DNA from: an uncultured Ruminiclostridium sp.
GTDB taxonomy: Bacteria > Bacillota > Clostridia > Oscillospirales > Ruminococcaceae
Length of the DNA stretch: 38,625 nt
Direction of reading: 5' to 3'
Assembly: GCA_910585505.1 (NCBI GenBank)
Contig: CAJUFF010000006.1
Coordinates: 1-38,625, forward strand
Shown here: positions 24,843 through 32,930 of the stretch, piece by piece
Numbering within the stretch: position 1 is the first letter of the stretch
Layout: each line of letters opens with the position of its first letter
Position numbers and translations under genes: made by a program
Notes under the pieces: model-generated
The model's database searches: none
What the model saw: only the letters and a program-made list of their open reading frames with translations
What the model was told of the DNA's origin: nothing

Positions 24843-25904
24843 CTATATTGAAGCGATTTTTCTTTCCGTACTCTCCGAATTAAACGAAAACTTAACGGCG
24901 GTATCGTCGGAAATAATTTTTTGTCTGTACAGCTCCAGCATATACGAATCCATACTTATCATTCCTTCGTTTCCGAAGCTGTTTATTGCGTTGTCTATTT
25001 GATGTATTTTGCTTTCTCTTATCATATTTCGGACAGCGCCGTTACAGTGCATAATCTCAAAGGCGGGAACCAACTTGCCGTCAAGAGCGGGTACAAGCTG
25101 CTGAGACACGACGGTCTGAAGAAGCTGGGAAAGCTGTACTCTTATCTGTTGCTGCTGGTTGGGAGGGAATACGTCTATTACGCGGTCGATGGTATTGGCT
25201 GCGCCTACGGAGTGAAGGGTTGAAATAACTAAATGTCCCGTTTCGGCTGCGGTCATGGCGGTTCTTATTGTTTCAAAATCGCGCATTTCGCCTACCAGAA
25301 TAACGTCGGGGGACTGTCTCAGGCTTGCCCTCAGAGCGGTGACATATCCTTCTGTATCCGCATGTATCTCCCGCTGGCTGATGACGCTTCTTTTGTTTTT
25401 GTGCAGATACTCAATCGGCTCCTCAAGAGTAATTATATGAGCGTTGCGTGTGCTGTTTATTCTGTCAATGATACAGGCGAGTGTGGTTGATTTTCCTCCG
25501 CCGGCGGGTCCGGTCACCAAAACAAGTCCCTTTGTCTTTTCGGCAATATTCATTACGCTCTCTGGTATGGACATTTCTTTTGGAGATGGAACGTCAAAAG
25601 AAACAAGACGGATCACCGCCGCTAAGGAGCCGCGCTGCTTATAGGCGCTTATACGGAATCGGGAAAGACCCTTTACCGAAATGGAAAAATCGTCGTCTCC
25701 TCTGTCGCGAAGCTTGTCTATGGTTCTGTCCGCAAGCTTATAGGCTTCGGAGATAAGCTGTTCCGATGTTTCCGGTAAAATTACCTCGTCATTCTGTGGT
25801 TGTATCAGTCCGTTCAGCTTATAAGAAACGGGAAGACCCGAAACGATGAAAATATCACTGGCTTGCTTTTCCACCGCATTTTTAAGCATTGTTATAAGAT
25901 CCAT
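24843..25904 (-). CDS. pilT: PilT-type secretion/retraction ATPase
   Basis: 353 residues, cytosolic hexameric ATPase family that drives pilus retraction. Visible motifs: Walker A GPAGGGKST (132-140), Asp box ITLEEPIEYLH (158-168), Walker B DVILVGEMRD (200-209) and His box GHLVISTLHS (223-232). The short N-terminal domain and overall length fit PilT rather than the longer PilB/GspE. It is the last gene of the pilus-like run and the only ATPase of that kind in the window, so it might power assembly here, or a PilB may be encoded elsewhere. The start is the ATG after AGGACAGGAAA. Confidence 0.93.
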   Translation of the reverse strand: MDLITMLKNAVEKQASDIFIVSGLPVSYKLNGLIQPQNDEVILPETSEQLISEAYKLADRTIDKLRDRGDDDFSISVKGLSRFRISAYKQRGSLAAVIRLVSFDVPSPKEMSIPESVMNIAEKTKGLVLVTGPAGGGKSTTLACIIDRINSTRNAHIITLEEPIEYLHKNKRSVISQREIHADTEGYVTALRASLRQSPDVILVGEMRDFETIRTAMTAAETGHLVISTLHSVGAANTIDRVIDVFPPNQQQQIRVQLSQLLQTVVSQQLVPALDGKLVPAFEIMHCNGAVRNMIRESKIHQIDNAINSFGNEGMISMDSYMLELYRQKIISDDTAVKFSFNSESTERKIASI

Positions 25905-25943
25905 TTTCCTGTCCTCTTTTCTTTGTAATTGGGTAAGCGCTGA

Positions 25944-26393
25944 TTAAAATTCCCAAAGATCAATAGTATCGTCAATGTCTATCCCCTCGTTTTTGGAAAC
26001 GATTTTGCTTGAAATAAGCTTAAGTTCACCTCGTTCAGCTCTCAAAACAGTTTCAAGAACACGGTTTTCGTCAATATCGGTCATAAAGCTTACCGTGACT
26101 CCTTTTTCGTCGGAGGAGGCCGCCCCCCCCAACTCGATCGCAGCGGAAACTATACGGGAGTTTTCCGTAATTTCCGAAAACGCGGCTTTAAGCTCTCCGC
26201 ATTTTTCGGCGGCCGTTTTTTCCGCTTCGTAGTATTTTTTTGATATATCAGCAGTTTTTTTAACGGTGCCTATTTCATTTTGTGCCGATACTAAAGTCAG
26301 TACGGAAAAAATAGTCACGGTCAGTGTGATAAATATAATGAGAATAAGCGAGCCGCCTATTCCCGAAGATGCTCTGCCCCGTCCGGTAGCCAT
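25944..26393 (-). CDS. Pilus-cluster membrane-anchored protein, unknown
   Basis: 149 residues: a short basic, Gly/Ser-rich start (MATGRGRASSGIGG), one hydrophobic helix (about 15-37), then a charged helical and beta region ending in DTIDLWEF. It lacks the clear Gly-x4-Glu prepilin site of its neighbour, although the single N-terminal helix followed by a coiled region is minor-pilin-like. It sits between a prepilin gene and pilT in the same direction. AAAGGG precedes the ATG. No family recognised; assigned to the pilus system by position only. Confidence 0.65.
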   Translation of the reverse strand: MATGRGRASSGIGGSLILIIFITLTVTIFSVLTLVSAQNEIGTVKKTADISKKYYEAEKTAAEKCGELKAAFSEITENSRIVSAAIELGGAASSDEKGVTVSFMTDIDENRVLETVLRAERGELKLISSKIVSKNEGIDIDDTIDLWEF

Positions 26394-26443
26394 TATTTAA
26401 AACCCTTTCTTTAAGTGTTGTTATTGATTTTGACCGTTATAAT

Positions 26444-26815
26444 TTATTGAGAGTAATATGCCGAGCTTATGTCATATATCAGCTTGTTGTCCGCAGTCCT
26501 GTAAATTTCTACGGTGTATTCGGTGACTGCGCCGTTGATGGTTGCCGCGCTGACCACGGAATAGACCGCGTTTTCCTTATCGGTAATGGTAAGGTTGCCG
26601 TCGAAATATTCGGTTCCCGTATTTTTGTTTCCGCTTTTTATAAGCTCCGCTTTATTTTGCGATAAGATAAGAGCGCTGCTGATATCTCTGCTTTCATTGA
26701 TATCCGCAGCGGCTTTTGCGATAATGGCAGCGCAGACACAGGCGCACACGGCGAATATAAGCAGCGATATCATAAGCTCCATAAGGAATAATCCGGATTT
26801 GCCTTTTCTTTTCAT
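26444..26815 (-). CDS. Type IV prepilin-like protein
   Basis: 123 residues with a class III signal: basic leader MKRKGKSG, cleavage expected after Gly8, then a hydrophobic helix LFLMELMISLLIFAV with Glu at +5 of the mature form, as needed for pilin assembly. The C-terminal part is a short beta-rich globular region. GAAAGGA lies upstream of the ATG. Pilus subunit or pseudopilin; its size suggests a minor pilin. No prepilin peptidase gene is in this window, so one must lie elsewhere if the protein is processed. Confidence 0.82.
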   Translation of the reverse strand: MKRKGKSGLFLMELMISLLIFAVCACVCAAIIAKAAADINESRDISSALILSQNKAELIKSGNKNTGTEYFDGNLTITDKENAVYSVVSAATINGAVTEYTVEIYRTADNKLIYDISSAYYSQ

Positions 26816-26853
26816 ATGCGACTATTCCTTTCATAATTTTTTAAAACTTATAT

Positions 26854-27324
26854 TTATTCATGTATCATATTTACATAAAACTCTGTAGTTTTATCATTGT
26901 TATCCGTAAATTTTATCTCAAACAAATCGTCTTTTTGTTCAAAGGAAAGCGACTTTGCTTCCGTGAGTGCGAAACCCGCGGAAGGGGGCAGGGAGATATC
27001 GGCACCGCAGAAAAGCTCGCGTATCATTCCGTCGTACTGGTATATATATGTGACGTAATTAACACCGTCAAAATTATCGTTAATACAAAGGGCGCTTATT
27101 CCCTCCAACTCGCCGACGGTAATCTTATCCGCTTCGTTATTGGCGCGTATTTTTGCGGTTATGTAGCTGATACAGGTTTGTTTGTTGAACCGCTCTTCCA
27201 TCTGTACCGAAGCGTTTCGATATGCGGCGGCGCCGGATACGGTTATAAACAGCGCTGTCATTACAAACAGGGCAAACAGGAGCAGAACAAACACCGAATC
27301 AATTGAGTGAAGCTTGTTTTTCAA
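26854..27324 (-). CDS. DUF4860-type pilus-cluster protein
   Basis: 156 residues: the N-terminal KLHSIDSVFVLLLFALFVMT helix is typical of DUF4860 proteins found in clostridial pilus operons, followed by a globular extracellular-type region with two Cys pairs. No Gly/Glu prepilin site is seen. It overlaps the upstream gene by four bases (ATGA), showing translational coupling. Probably a membrane-anchored accessory or minor subunit. Function unknown. Confidence 0.78.
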   Translation of the reverse strand: MKNKLHSIDSVFVLLLFALFVMTALFITVSGAAAYRNASVQMEERFNKQTCISYITAKIRANNEADKITVGELEGISALCINDNFDGVNYVTYIYQYDGMIRELFCGADISLPPSAGFALTEAKSLSFEQKDDLFEIKFTDNNDKTTEFYVNMIHE

Positions 27325-27644
27325 CCATCCACCTGCTTTCTTGCCACTGTGATATTCGGCATTATATTGGAAGCGAAAATATCATAGTGCACCGAATATT
27401 CATCGCTTATTCTTAAGCCGTAATTTTTCTTGAGATATTCTATATCGGGAGGATAACATCCTTCCTGAGCGTAACAGGTTATAACGGCGCGCCTTACGCT
27501 GTTTTCGGTTATGGTAAGCCCTTCGCTTTCGGAAGTGCCGTTTATATCATTTAAGGCGAAAATCACGATAGTTAATATTATGATAAAGATAATAACGGCG
27601 GGAATATATCTTACAAATGGGTGAAAACCGTTTTTTAATTTCAT
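27321..27644 (-). CDS. Small membrane-anchored pilus-cluster protein
   Basis: 107 residues: basic start, one hydrophobic helix (about 14-31), then a short region with CYAQEGCYPPDIEYLKKNYG, which looks like the segment seen in minor pilins and pseudopilins (YAxxGxYPxxLxxL). No classical cleavage site. AAAGGAA precedes the ATG. It overlaps the DUF4860 gene. Likely a structural or accessory part of the pilus-like machine; the assignment is by motif resemblance and position. Confidence 0.68.
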   Translation of the reverse strand: MKLKNGFHPFVRYIPAVIIFIIILTIVIFALNDINGTSESEGLTITENSVRRAVITCYAQEGCYPPDIEYLKKNYGLRISDEYSVHYDIFASNIMPNITVARKQVDG

Positions 27645-27676
27645 TGCAATATTTTCCTTTCCCGTTATTTTAAAAA

Positions 27677-28693
27677 TCAGATTGAAGTAATAACCGACAG
27701 CATGGGTATCATTACCGAAAACAGAACGAAGCCCACTACCACCGACATTATTATTACCAACACAGGTTCAACCCTGCTGATTTTTTCATCAATGGCGTCA
27801 TTCACCTTCTTTGAATATTCCTCGGAGATTTTTTTCATGGTTTCGTCGGTTTTTCCCGTCTGAAAACTCACGGTGAGTCTTCTGACGCTGACTCCGTCCA
27901 ATATGTCCGTTTTTCGGATAGCATTGTCAAAGCTTTGCCCGTTTCTCATATATTCCTGACAGGAGGATATTTTTTTCCCTGTGTCCTCGCCGCATATTTT
28001 CTTGGACATTTCAAGAGCGTCGTCAATATCCATACCGCTGGAAATGGTCATCGCCATAGCGGAGGCGAAGTTGGCGGAGGACATTTGGTTTTTAAGCTTT
28101 TTGCCTTTGAAAAGAGAAAGCACTTTATCATGCGTACCCGGCAGCTTATAAAGTATAATCGCCAGTATTGCAACAGCTATAACAATTCCCGTAATCACAA
28201 AAGCATAGGACTGAATTGCCGAACCCAGATTCATAAGAGCCACCGCCGCTCCCGACATTGAAACGCCCAATTGAGCGAAAACATCGTTAAATATCGGAAG
28301 CACCCGCGTCAGCAGCAGTATTACGATTACCGCCAGTATAACAAGTAAAATCAAAGGGAAAGCGACGGCGTTTTTTATATTTTCGGATATTTCCCGCTGT
28401 CTTGTGTAATATTCGGAAAGACCCAGCAGCACCGAATCCAACCGTCCGGTATGCTCTCCTATTTGCAGCATTTCCTCCGCATATGTGGGAAACGCTTTGG
28501 TGTTTTTTACCGCCTCGGAAAATTTGGTTCCCTTGGAGGTATCGCTGAGCAGGCTTTTCAGAATCGGATCGTTTTTATTGTCGCTTAAAAGCATATATAT
28601 TCCGTCGTTTACGGACATACCGGAGCTCAGCGTATCGTACAGTTCGCCGAACAGTCTTGATATGTAAGCGGGATTAAGCGTTTTTGCTGCCAT
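27677..28693 (-). CDS. PilC/GspF-family inner-membrane platform protein
   Basis: 338 residues with two repeated helical GspF domains, each followed by hydrophobic segments (about 105-130, 155-185 and 310-335). The conserved domain order begins FGELYDTLSSGMSVNDGI and later SANFASAMAMTISSGMDIDDAL. This platform normally couples the ATPase to pilin insertion. It is the first pilus gene of the minus-strand run, with AAGGAG six bases before ATG 28693. The 68 bp behind it separate it from the transglutaminase-fold lipoprotein gene, with no terminator visible, so both may share one transcript. Confidence 0.9.
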   Translation of the reverse strand: MAAKTLNPAYISRLFGELYDTLSSGMSVNDGIYMLLSDNKNDPILKSLLSDTSKGTKFSEAVKNTKAFPTYAEEMLQIGEHTGRLDSVLLGLSEYYTRQREISENIKNAVAFPLILLVILAVIVILLLTRVLPIFNDVFAQLGVSMSGAAVALMNLGSAIQSYAFVITGIVIAVAILAIILYKLPGTHDKVLSLFKGKKLKNQMSSANFASAMAMTISSGMDIDDALEMSKKICGEDTGKKISSCQEYMRNGQSFDNAIRKTDILDGVSVRRLTVSFQTGKTDETMKKISEEYSKKVNDAIDEKISRVEPVLVIIMSVVVGFVLFSVMIPMLSVITSI

Positions 28694-28761
28694 TTCGTTT
28701 CTCCTTCGGGGATATTTATATCTTTAATTGTTATCAAACCTAATTATTCTGAATTATTATA

Positions 28762-30108
28762 TCAGTTAATAAATTTTGTTGCATAGTTATTTCCGTTGGC
28801 AATAAAATCAAGTATTGACTGATTGGATTTGGAGCTTGCGGCGTAGGTAGGATCCATTCTCTGCCATCCCGTGCCGTCAAAGTGAATTGCACCTGCATAT
28901 ACCCAGCCAGCTTCTTTAATATATACGCTGACCCAAGCGTGGAATCCTCCGTCGGTAACGTTGCCCGATATTACTTGTGTGGGTACGTTCTGGCTTCTCA
29001 GCATCGCCGCCATTGTTGCGGCGTAATCGAGACAAATGCCTTTTTTCTGATTTACCACCTTGTAGGTGTCGCCTGCGTATCCTCCGGCTATATCCGAGGC
29101 GGCAAATTCATGGTCGTATACCACATTGTCCACAAGCCACGAGTATATTTTATCCACTTTTTCCAGTGCGCCGACTGTACCGGCGCAAAGCTGCGACGCC
29201 AGCGTAACGGCGCTGTCGCCTGCGGAAAAGTTCACATACTGACTGGGTCTCAGGAAAGGTGAAAAGGGATCGGCAATATTCACGTCTATTGTTACGGTGT
29301 TGGCCAGTGCGTAGCTTTTCCCTTCCACAAGTTCCAGAACGTTCACCGTATAAGTACCGCTGCTTCCGGTAAGAGGATAGGATTCGTATGTTCCGTCGGA
29401 TTTCAGGTTATAGTTTTGCTTGACGCCGGAGGGAGTGATTATCTGAATTTTTATTTTTCCCACCGAACCCGTATATTTTGCCATGACATAGCCGTCTGAG
29501 GAATGGCTGTAATCTATGGTGGCACGGTCGTTGGACTGTGTCAGAATACCGTCCGCCGCGGAAGTAAGCACGGTGGCGGGGGAGGGGGAAGCCGGCGGCG
29601 GAGCGGTGGTTGTCTGGACGGTGGTGGTTGCGGCCGAAGTTGTTTGTGCGGAGGAGGAAACCGAGGCAGCAGCCGGCGTCGTGGTTCTCGAAGCGGGAGG
29701 CGAGTTAACGGCGCTTTCGCCGCCGACGGACGGTTTACTCAGAGTGGTTTTCTCAATTTTTTTCGTTTCCGACGCGCTTTCCTCTTTATTGACGGATGTT
29801 TCGCTTTTCGAAGCCGTATCCGTCGATGAATCCGAATTTTTCTCAGAGCTTTCTTCGGAATTTTTAGATTCCGATATCGAATTTACTTTTGATTCCTCGC
29901 TTTTTTCCGTTTTGGCGCTTATCGAAGACTCGGAAGTGATTTCGGGGATAGTCTCGTTTTCGATTATTGACGCGCTGTCAATATCGTATACGCTTCCGAT
30001 GCTGGGGACGGTGCTATCGAATATGTCCGGATTGTCATTTACGGTATTACAGCCGCATAAAGCGACAGAAAGAGCAACCAAAACCGCCGTAAGCTTTTTG
30101 TTTTTCAA
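28762..30108 (-). CDS. Transglutaminase-fold lipoprotein
   Basis: 448 residues. A signal peptide ends in the lipobox LCGC with Cys20, so it is probably anchored to the outer face of the membrane after Lgt action. Residues about 45-190 form a low-complexity Ser/Thr/Glu then Pro/Thr linker, likely a wall-spanning stalk. A beta domain follows (about 195-280), then a transglutaminase-like domain with an intact Cys359-His390-Asp419 triad (KKGICLDYAA, FHAWVSVY, RMDPTYA). Such domains cleave or crosslink peptides; the target is unknown. The start is TTG 30108 with AGAGGTG five bases upstream and a strong promoter. It is next to the pilus genes on the same strand. Confidence 0.88.
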   Translation of the reverse strand: MKNKKLTAVLVALSVALCGCNTVNDNPDIFDSTVPSIGSVYDIDSASIIENETIPEITSESSISAKTEKSEESKVNSISESKNSEESSEKNSDSSTDTASKSETSVNKEESASETKKIEKTTLSKPSVGGESAVNSPPASRTTTPAAASVSSSAQTTSAATTTVQTTTAPPPASPSPATVLTSAADGILTQSNDRATIDYSHSSDGYVMAKYTGSVGKIKIQIITPSGVKQNYNLKSDGTYESYPLTGSSGTYTVNVLELVEGKSYALANTVTIDVNIADPFSPFLRPSQYVNFSAGDSAVTLASQLCAGTVGALEKVDKIYSWLVDNVVYDHEFAASDIAGGYAGDTYKVVNQKKGICLDYAATMAAMLRSQNVPTQVISGNVTDGGFHAWVSVYIKEAGWVYAGAIHFDGTGWQRMDPTYAASSKSNQSILDFIANGNNYATKFIN

Positions 30109-30144
30109 GCTATCACCTCTGTAAACGAGAAATATAATAATAAA

Positions 30145-30173
30145 ATTTTAACATATGACCATAAAAAAGTCAA
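30145..30173 (-). promoter_or_regulatory. Sigma-A promoter for the lipoprotein (and possibly pilus) genes
   Basis: On the minus strand TTGACT (30173-30168), 17-bp spacer, TAAAAT (30150-30145) with a TGT extended -10. No further clear promoter is seen before the PilC-like gene. Confidence 0.75.
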
Positions 30174-30270
30174 CATTTCACCTTTAAAAATCATGTAAAA
30201 TAACAATGACAAAAAAAGTATTTTATTATTGAAACAATAAACAATATATACGTTTTTTTACGAATAAGCG

Positions 30271-30570
30271 TTAATATTTTTTTACAAGCTGTGAAATCAG
30301 CGCTTTGCATGTATTCATTTGAATGCATGCGTAAAAATTTTCCGTTACTTCCTTTCCTTTTCCTATGAGAGTTGCATTGTTTGCGTCTTCTTCTGTTTCC
30401 CAAAGAACAAAATCTGTCCATGTGTCTTTTTGAAGGTAATGCTCCCAGGATATAAAGCCTTTTGCTTTGGAAATAATTTCATCGTGAAGCTTTTGTGTCA
30501 GTTCTACAAATTGTTCCTTGTTTACATTTTTCTTTAACTTGTATGAAAAAATCCATGCGGTTTTTGCCAT
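30271..30570 (-). CDS. Antibiotic-biosynthesis-monooxygenase-fold small protein
   Basis: 99 residues, dimeric alpha/beta-barrel type: starts AKTAWIFSYKLKKN, then GFISWEHYLQKDTWTDFVLWETEEDANNA and a closing helix. The Trp-rich layout is typical of the ABM superfamily, whose members bind small aromatics or haem or act as stress proteins; the substrate is unknown. AAGGAG is seven bases before ATG 30570. It is a lone gene between a palindrome and the lipoprotein promoter, more AT-rich than its neighbours. Confidence 0.75.
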   Translation of the reverse strand: MAKTAWIFSYKLKKNVNKEQFVELTQKLHDEIISKAKGFISWEHYLQKDTWTDFVLWETEEDANNATLIGKGKEVTENFYACIQMNTCKALISQLVKKY

Positions 30571-30589
30571 ATGTAATTCTCCTTATCTC

Positions 30590-30637
30590 AATCCCTATTT
30601 TAAACTATGGATAAAATCCATAGTTTAAAATAGGATT
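30590..30637. repeat. Short palindrome with ATTAGTGTT flank
   Basis: Perfect 19-bp arms (30594-30612 and 30616-30634) with a 3-nt loop, flanked on the right by ATTAGTGTT. Same design as the A and B palindromes but with a different interior. Confidence 0.8.
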
Positions 30638-30757
30638 AGTGTTAAGCTATATAAATTAGGCAAATACATAACTATTTTTTATTCATCAAAAGAATGTACC
30701 AACTCATTGGATAAATTTTACTAAAAGACATAAGCGATAGTATGCAAAGACGGAACT

Positions 30758-31288
30758 TTATTCTTCAAGCCCTTCCGCAAGCGTGTCAACGCTCATAACT
30801 CCGCCGGCGCTTTCGGTTTTGGAGAGCATACGGGCGTCGTCGGACTCGGAGTCTTTTTTTTCGAGAACCGTCTTGTATTTTTTCGGCTTTGGATTGTCGT
30901 TCCTTTTAAAAGTCATAGCCATCATATACAGCTTCGGTTCTTTTTTTGCGAGAAATTTTATATCCTTAAGGGGAACCTTGTCTCCGTTTTGTATCCGTCT
31001 GGCTATTTTCATGCACTTTGCAATATCCAGAAAGCTGCTGCTTTTGTCGTCCTCGTCCTCTTGGTTAAGACTGTCCAAAAAGCGTTGGAGATCGTCCTTG
31101 TACTCATCTTTTTTTGATTTGGGGGCGTTTTCAAGCTCCTTTTGTGTATTAAGAAACTGCTGAGCCTCCTGTGTAAGTGTAAGAGTGTCGGTTCTGGGAT
31201 TGTCGTTTTTTGATTTTTCTCCGGTCACGTTTCTTTTTGTATAGGTGATTGGGACCTGTCCCGAAGTGGTTATTCCGTTAACGCTCAT
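30758..31288 (-). CDS. Hydrophilic protein of unknown function
   Basis: 176 residues, no membrane helix or signal, very rich in Lys, Asp, Glu and Ser. The start (MSVNGITTSGQVPITYTKRN) is uncharged and disordered-looking; a helical core is predicted around 40-130 (DEYKDDLQRFLDSL, FLDIAKCMKIARRIQNGDKV), then a polar tail. The N-terminal style recalls small secreted or flagellum/pilus-associated proteins of clostridia, but I do not recognise a family. A ribosome site (GGAGGGAA) precedes the ATG. It ends the gltX run 23 bp after DUF1848 and may be part of that transcript. Confidence 0.7.
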   Translation of the reverse strand: MSVNGITTSGQVPITYTKRNVTGEKSKNDNPRTDTLTLTQEAQQFLNTQKELENAPKSKKDEYKDDLQRFLDSLNQEDEDDKSSSFLDIAKCMKIARRIQNGDKVPLKDIKFLAKKEPKLYMMAMTFKRNDNPKPKKYKTVLEKKDSESDDARMLSKTESAGGVMSVDTLAEGLEE

Positions 31289-31311
31289 GATAATTCCCTC
31301 CTTGTGTTTTG

Positions 31312-32169
31312 TCAGATCAGTATACTCGATTTGACGTTATGTTTGTAATAGTTATTTTCGACAGTTTGTCCTCCGCCGTTGGCATAGCAATAAATACAAT
31401 TGTGGATACAGGTGTTATAGGCTCCTATATCCGTACTTTCGCAGCAGCCGCACTCTTTTCGCTGGTATTTGTCTTTTTTTGCGTCAAGAGATTTTCCCGA
31501 CAACGCTTCAATGCGTTCCTTATCTATACAGCTTGAATGACCTATGCCGAATCGGCTCAGGTCGGTGCTTTCGGCGCAAGTGTTTATTTTGAAGCCGTTT
31601 TCTTTCGCTATTGCTGAAAAAGCTTCGGCAATAGCGAAAATTTCGGCTTCCGTAAGTTCTCTAATCCCGTTTTCCCTAAAGCGCTTTTCGGTTTTAGAGT
31701 AGCTGTCGATAAAGCTTATAATGCAGGTGTCAAAGGCACCTTTAAGCTTTCGTGACAATTTACCGAACCATTCCGTATGATATTCCACCGTATATTTTTC
31801 GGTGACAAGAATCGGGTCGTAGCGCCATACCAGTCTTTTTTTCCCTGCTTTTTCCGATAGCGTTTTAAAGGTATCAATCAATTCACCGTGTTTTGAAGGT
31901 ACATTTTTTTCTATATCCTTCCCATATGAGTTCAGAGTGAACTGGAAATAATACTCGTATTCCTTAAGCTCTTCAAGCCGTTCAAGCATAGGCTTCGGGT
32001 TTTTTGTCCAGAACACGATGCAGTCTACGTCCTCCGGTTTCAGGCTTATCCTCTTCAAAGCGGAATTAAATGGATTTTTTACTTCGGCATAGCCTTCCTT
32101 AAGTCTGCGGAAAAACCATTCGGAATAAAAGGCGGGTATGTCGGTGCGGCGGCTTGCGCTTATTATCAT
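31312..32169 (-). CDS. DUF1848 family protein with C-terminal Cys cluster
   Basis: 285 residues. Starts MIISASRRTDIPAFYSEWF and contains DCIVFWTKNPKPML and RLVWRYDPILV, the DUF1848 hallmarks. The C-terminus has CGCCESTDIGAYNTC then C-x3-C-x2-C (NTCIHNCIYCYA), a radical-SAM-like Fe-S motif placed unusually at the end of the chain. A radical-SAM or related DNA or nucleotide function is only suspected. It follows the sirtuin gene by nine bases on the same strand. Confidence 0.85.
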   Translation of the reverse strand: MIISASRRTDIPAFYSEWFFRRLKEGYAEVKNPFNSALKRISLKPEDVDCIVFWTKNPKPMLERLEELKEYEYYFQFTLNSYGKDIEKNVPSKHGELIDTFKTLSEKAGKKRLVWRYDPILVTEKYTVEYHTEWFGKLSRKLKGAFDTCIISFIDSYSKTEKRFRENGIRELTEAEIFAIAEAFSAIAKENGFKINTCAESTDLSRFGIGHSSCIDKERIEALSGKSLDAKKDKYQRKECGCCESTDIGAYNTCIHNCIYCYANGGGQTVENNYYKHNVKSSILI

Positions 32170-32178
32170 ATTTCACCT

Positions 32179-32928
32179 TTATATGTCTTCCAGTGCGCCC
32201 AAAACCTCTCCTATCTTACCTTCTATAAGAAGATCGGCTTGGTTGTCGGCGCTTGTTGGTGACATATTTATTATCACAAGATTGTTGCCGTTAAAATAAT
32301 TGATAAGTCCCGCGGCGGGATATACCACAAGGGAGGTACCGCCTATTATTAAGGTGTCGGCATTAACGATGGCATTTACGGAGTTATTAAGCGTTTTTTG
32401 GTCAAGCTGCTCGCTGTACAGTACCACATCGGGCTTTATCAAACCACCGCACTCACATCTCGGAACGCCGCCGCAGTCCTTTATATACTCGGCGGAATAA
32501 ATCTTGCCGCACTTAAGACAGTAATTCCTGAGCACGGAGCCGTGAAGCTCGTAAACCCTTTTGCTTCCCGCCTTCTGGTGCAGGCCGTCAATATTCTGGG
32601 TAATCACAGCCGACAGCTTTCCCTTTTCTTCCAGTTCCGCCAGTTTTTCATGGGCTTTATTGGGCTTCGCGTCAAGGCACAGCATTTTATCGCGGTAAAA
32701 ACGGTAAAATTCCTCGGTATGAGAGTAAAAGAAATCGCCGCTGAGTATCGTTTCGGGAGGGTAAGCGTATTTTTGGCTGTAAAGCCCGTCAACACTTCTG
32801 AAATCTGGTATTCCGCTTTCGGTGGATACTCCCGCTCCTCCGAAAAATACGGTGTTTTTTGAGTTTTTCAGTATTTCGTTCAGCTTTTTTATTTTTTCGT
32901 CAAATTCTAATTTGTTAAAAGCGTTCAT
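32179..32928 (-). CDS. Sir2-family NAD-dependent protein deacylase
   Basis: 249 residues. NAD-binding GAGVSTESGIPDFRS (31-45), TQNIDGLH, the catalytic ELHGS histidine, a zinc site made of CLKCG and CECGG, and GTSLVVYPAAG near the end are all present. It removes acyl groups from lysines with NAD. It is two bases from glnS and nine from DUF1848, in a tight minus-strand run, so expression is tied to tRNA charging genes; whether acyl control of those enzymes is involved is speculation. Confidence 0.95.
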   Translation of the reverse strand: MNAFNKLEFDEKIKKLNEILKNSKNTVFFGGAGVSTESGIPDFRSVDGLYSQKYAYPPETILSGDFFYSHTEEFYRFYRDKMLCLDAKPNKAHEKLAELEEKGKLSAVITQNIDGLHQKAGSKRVYELHGSVLRNYCLKCGKIYSAEYIKDCGGVPRCECGGLIKPDVVLYSEQLDQKTLNNSVNAIVNADTLIIGGTSLVVYPAAGLINYFNGNNLVIINMSPTSADNQADLLIEGKIGEVLGALEDI

Positions 32929-32930
32929 AA

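Noticed and set aside
24843..25904. PilB/GspE assembly ATPase
   Set aside because: Length of 353 residues, absence of the long N-terminal domain and zinc Cys motif, and the PilT-like Walker B (GEMRD) favour PilT.
29516..30124. 202-codon plus-strand frame opposite the lipoprotein gene
   Set aside because: It is the complement of the Ser/Thr/Glu low-complexity linker; the minus strand has a lipobox, catalytic triad, ribosome site and promoter.
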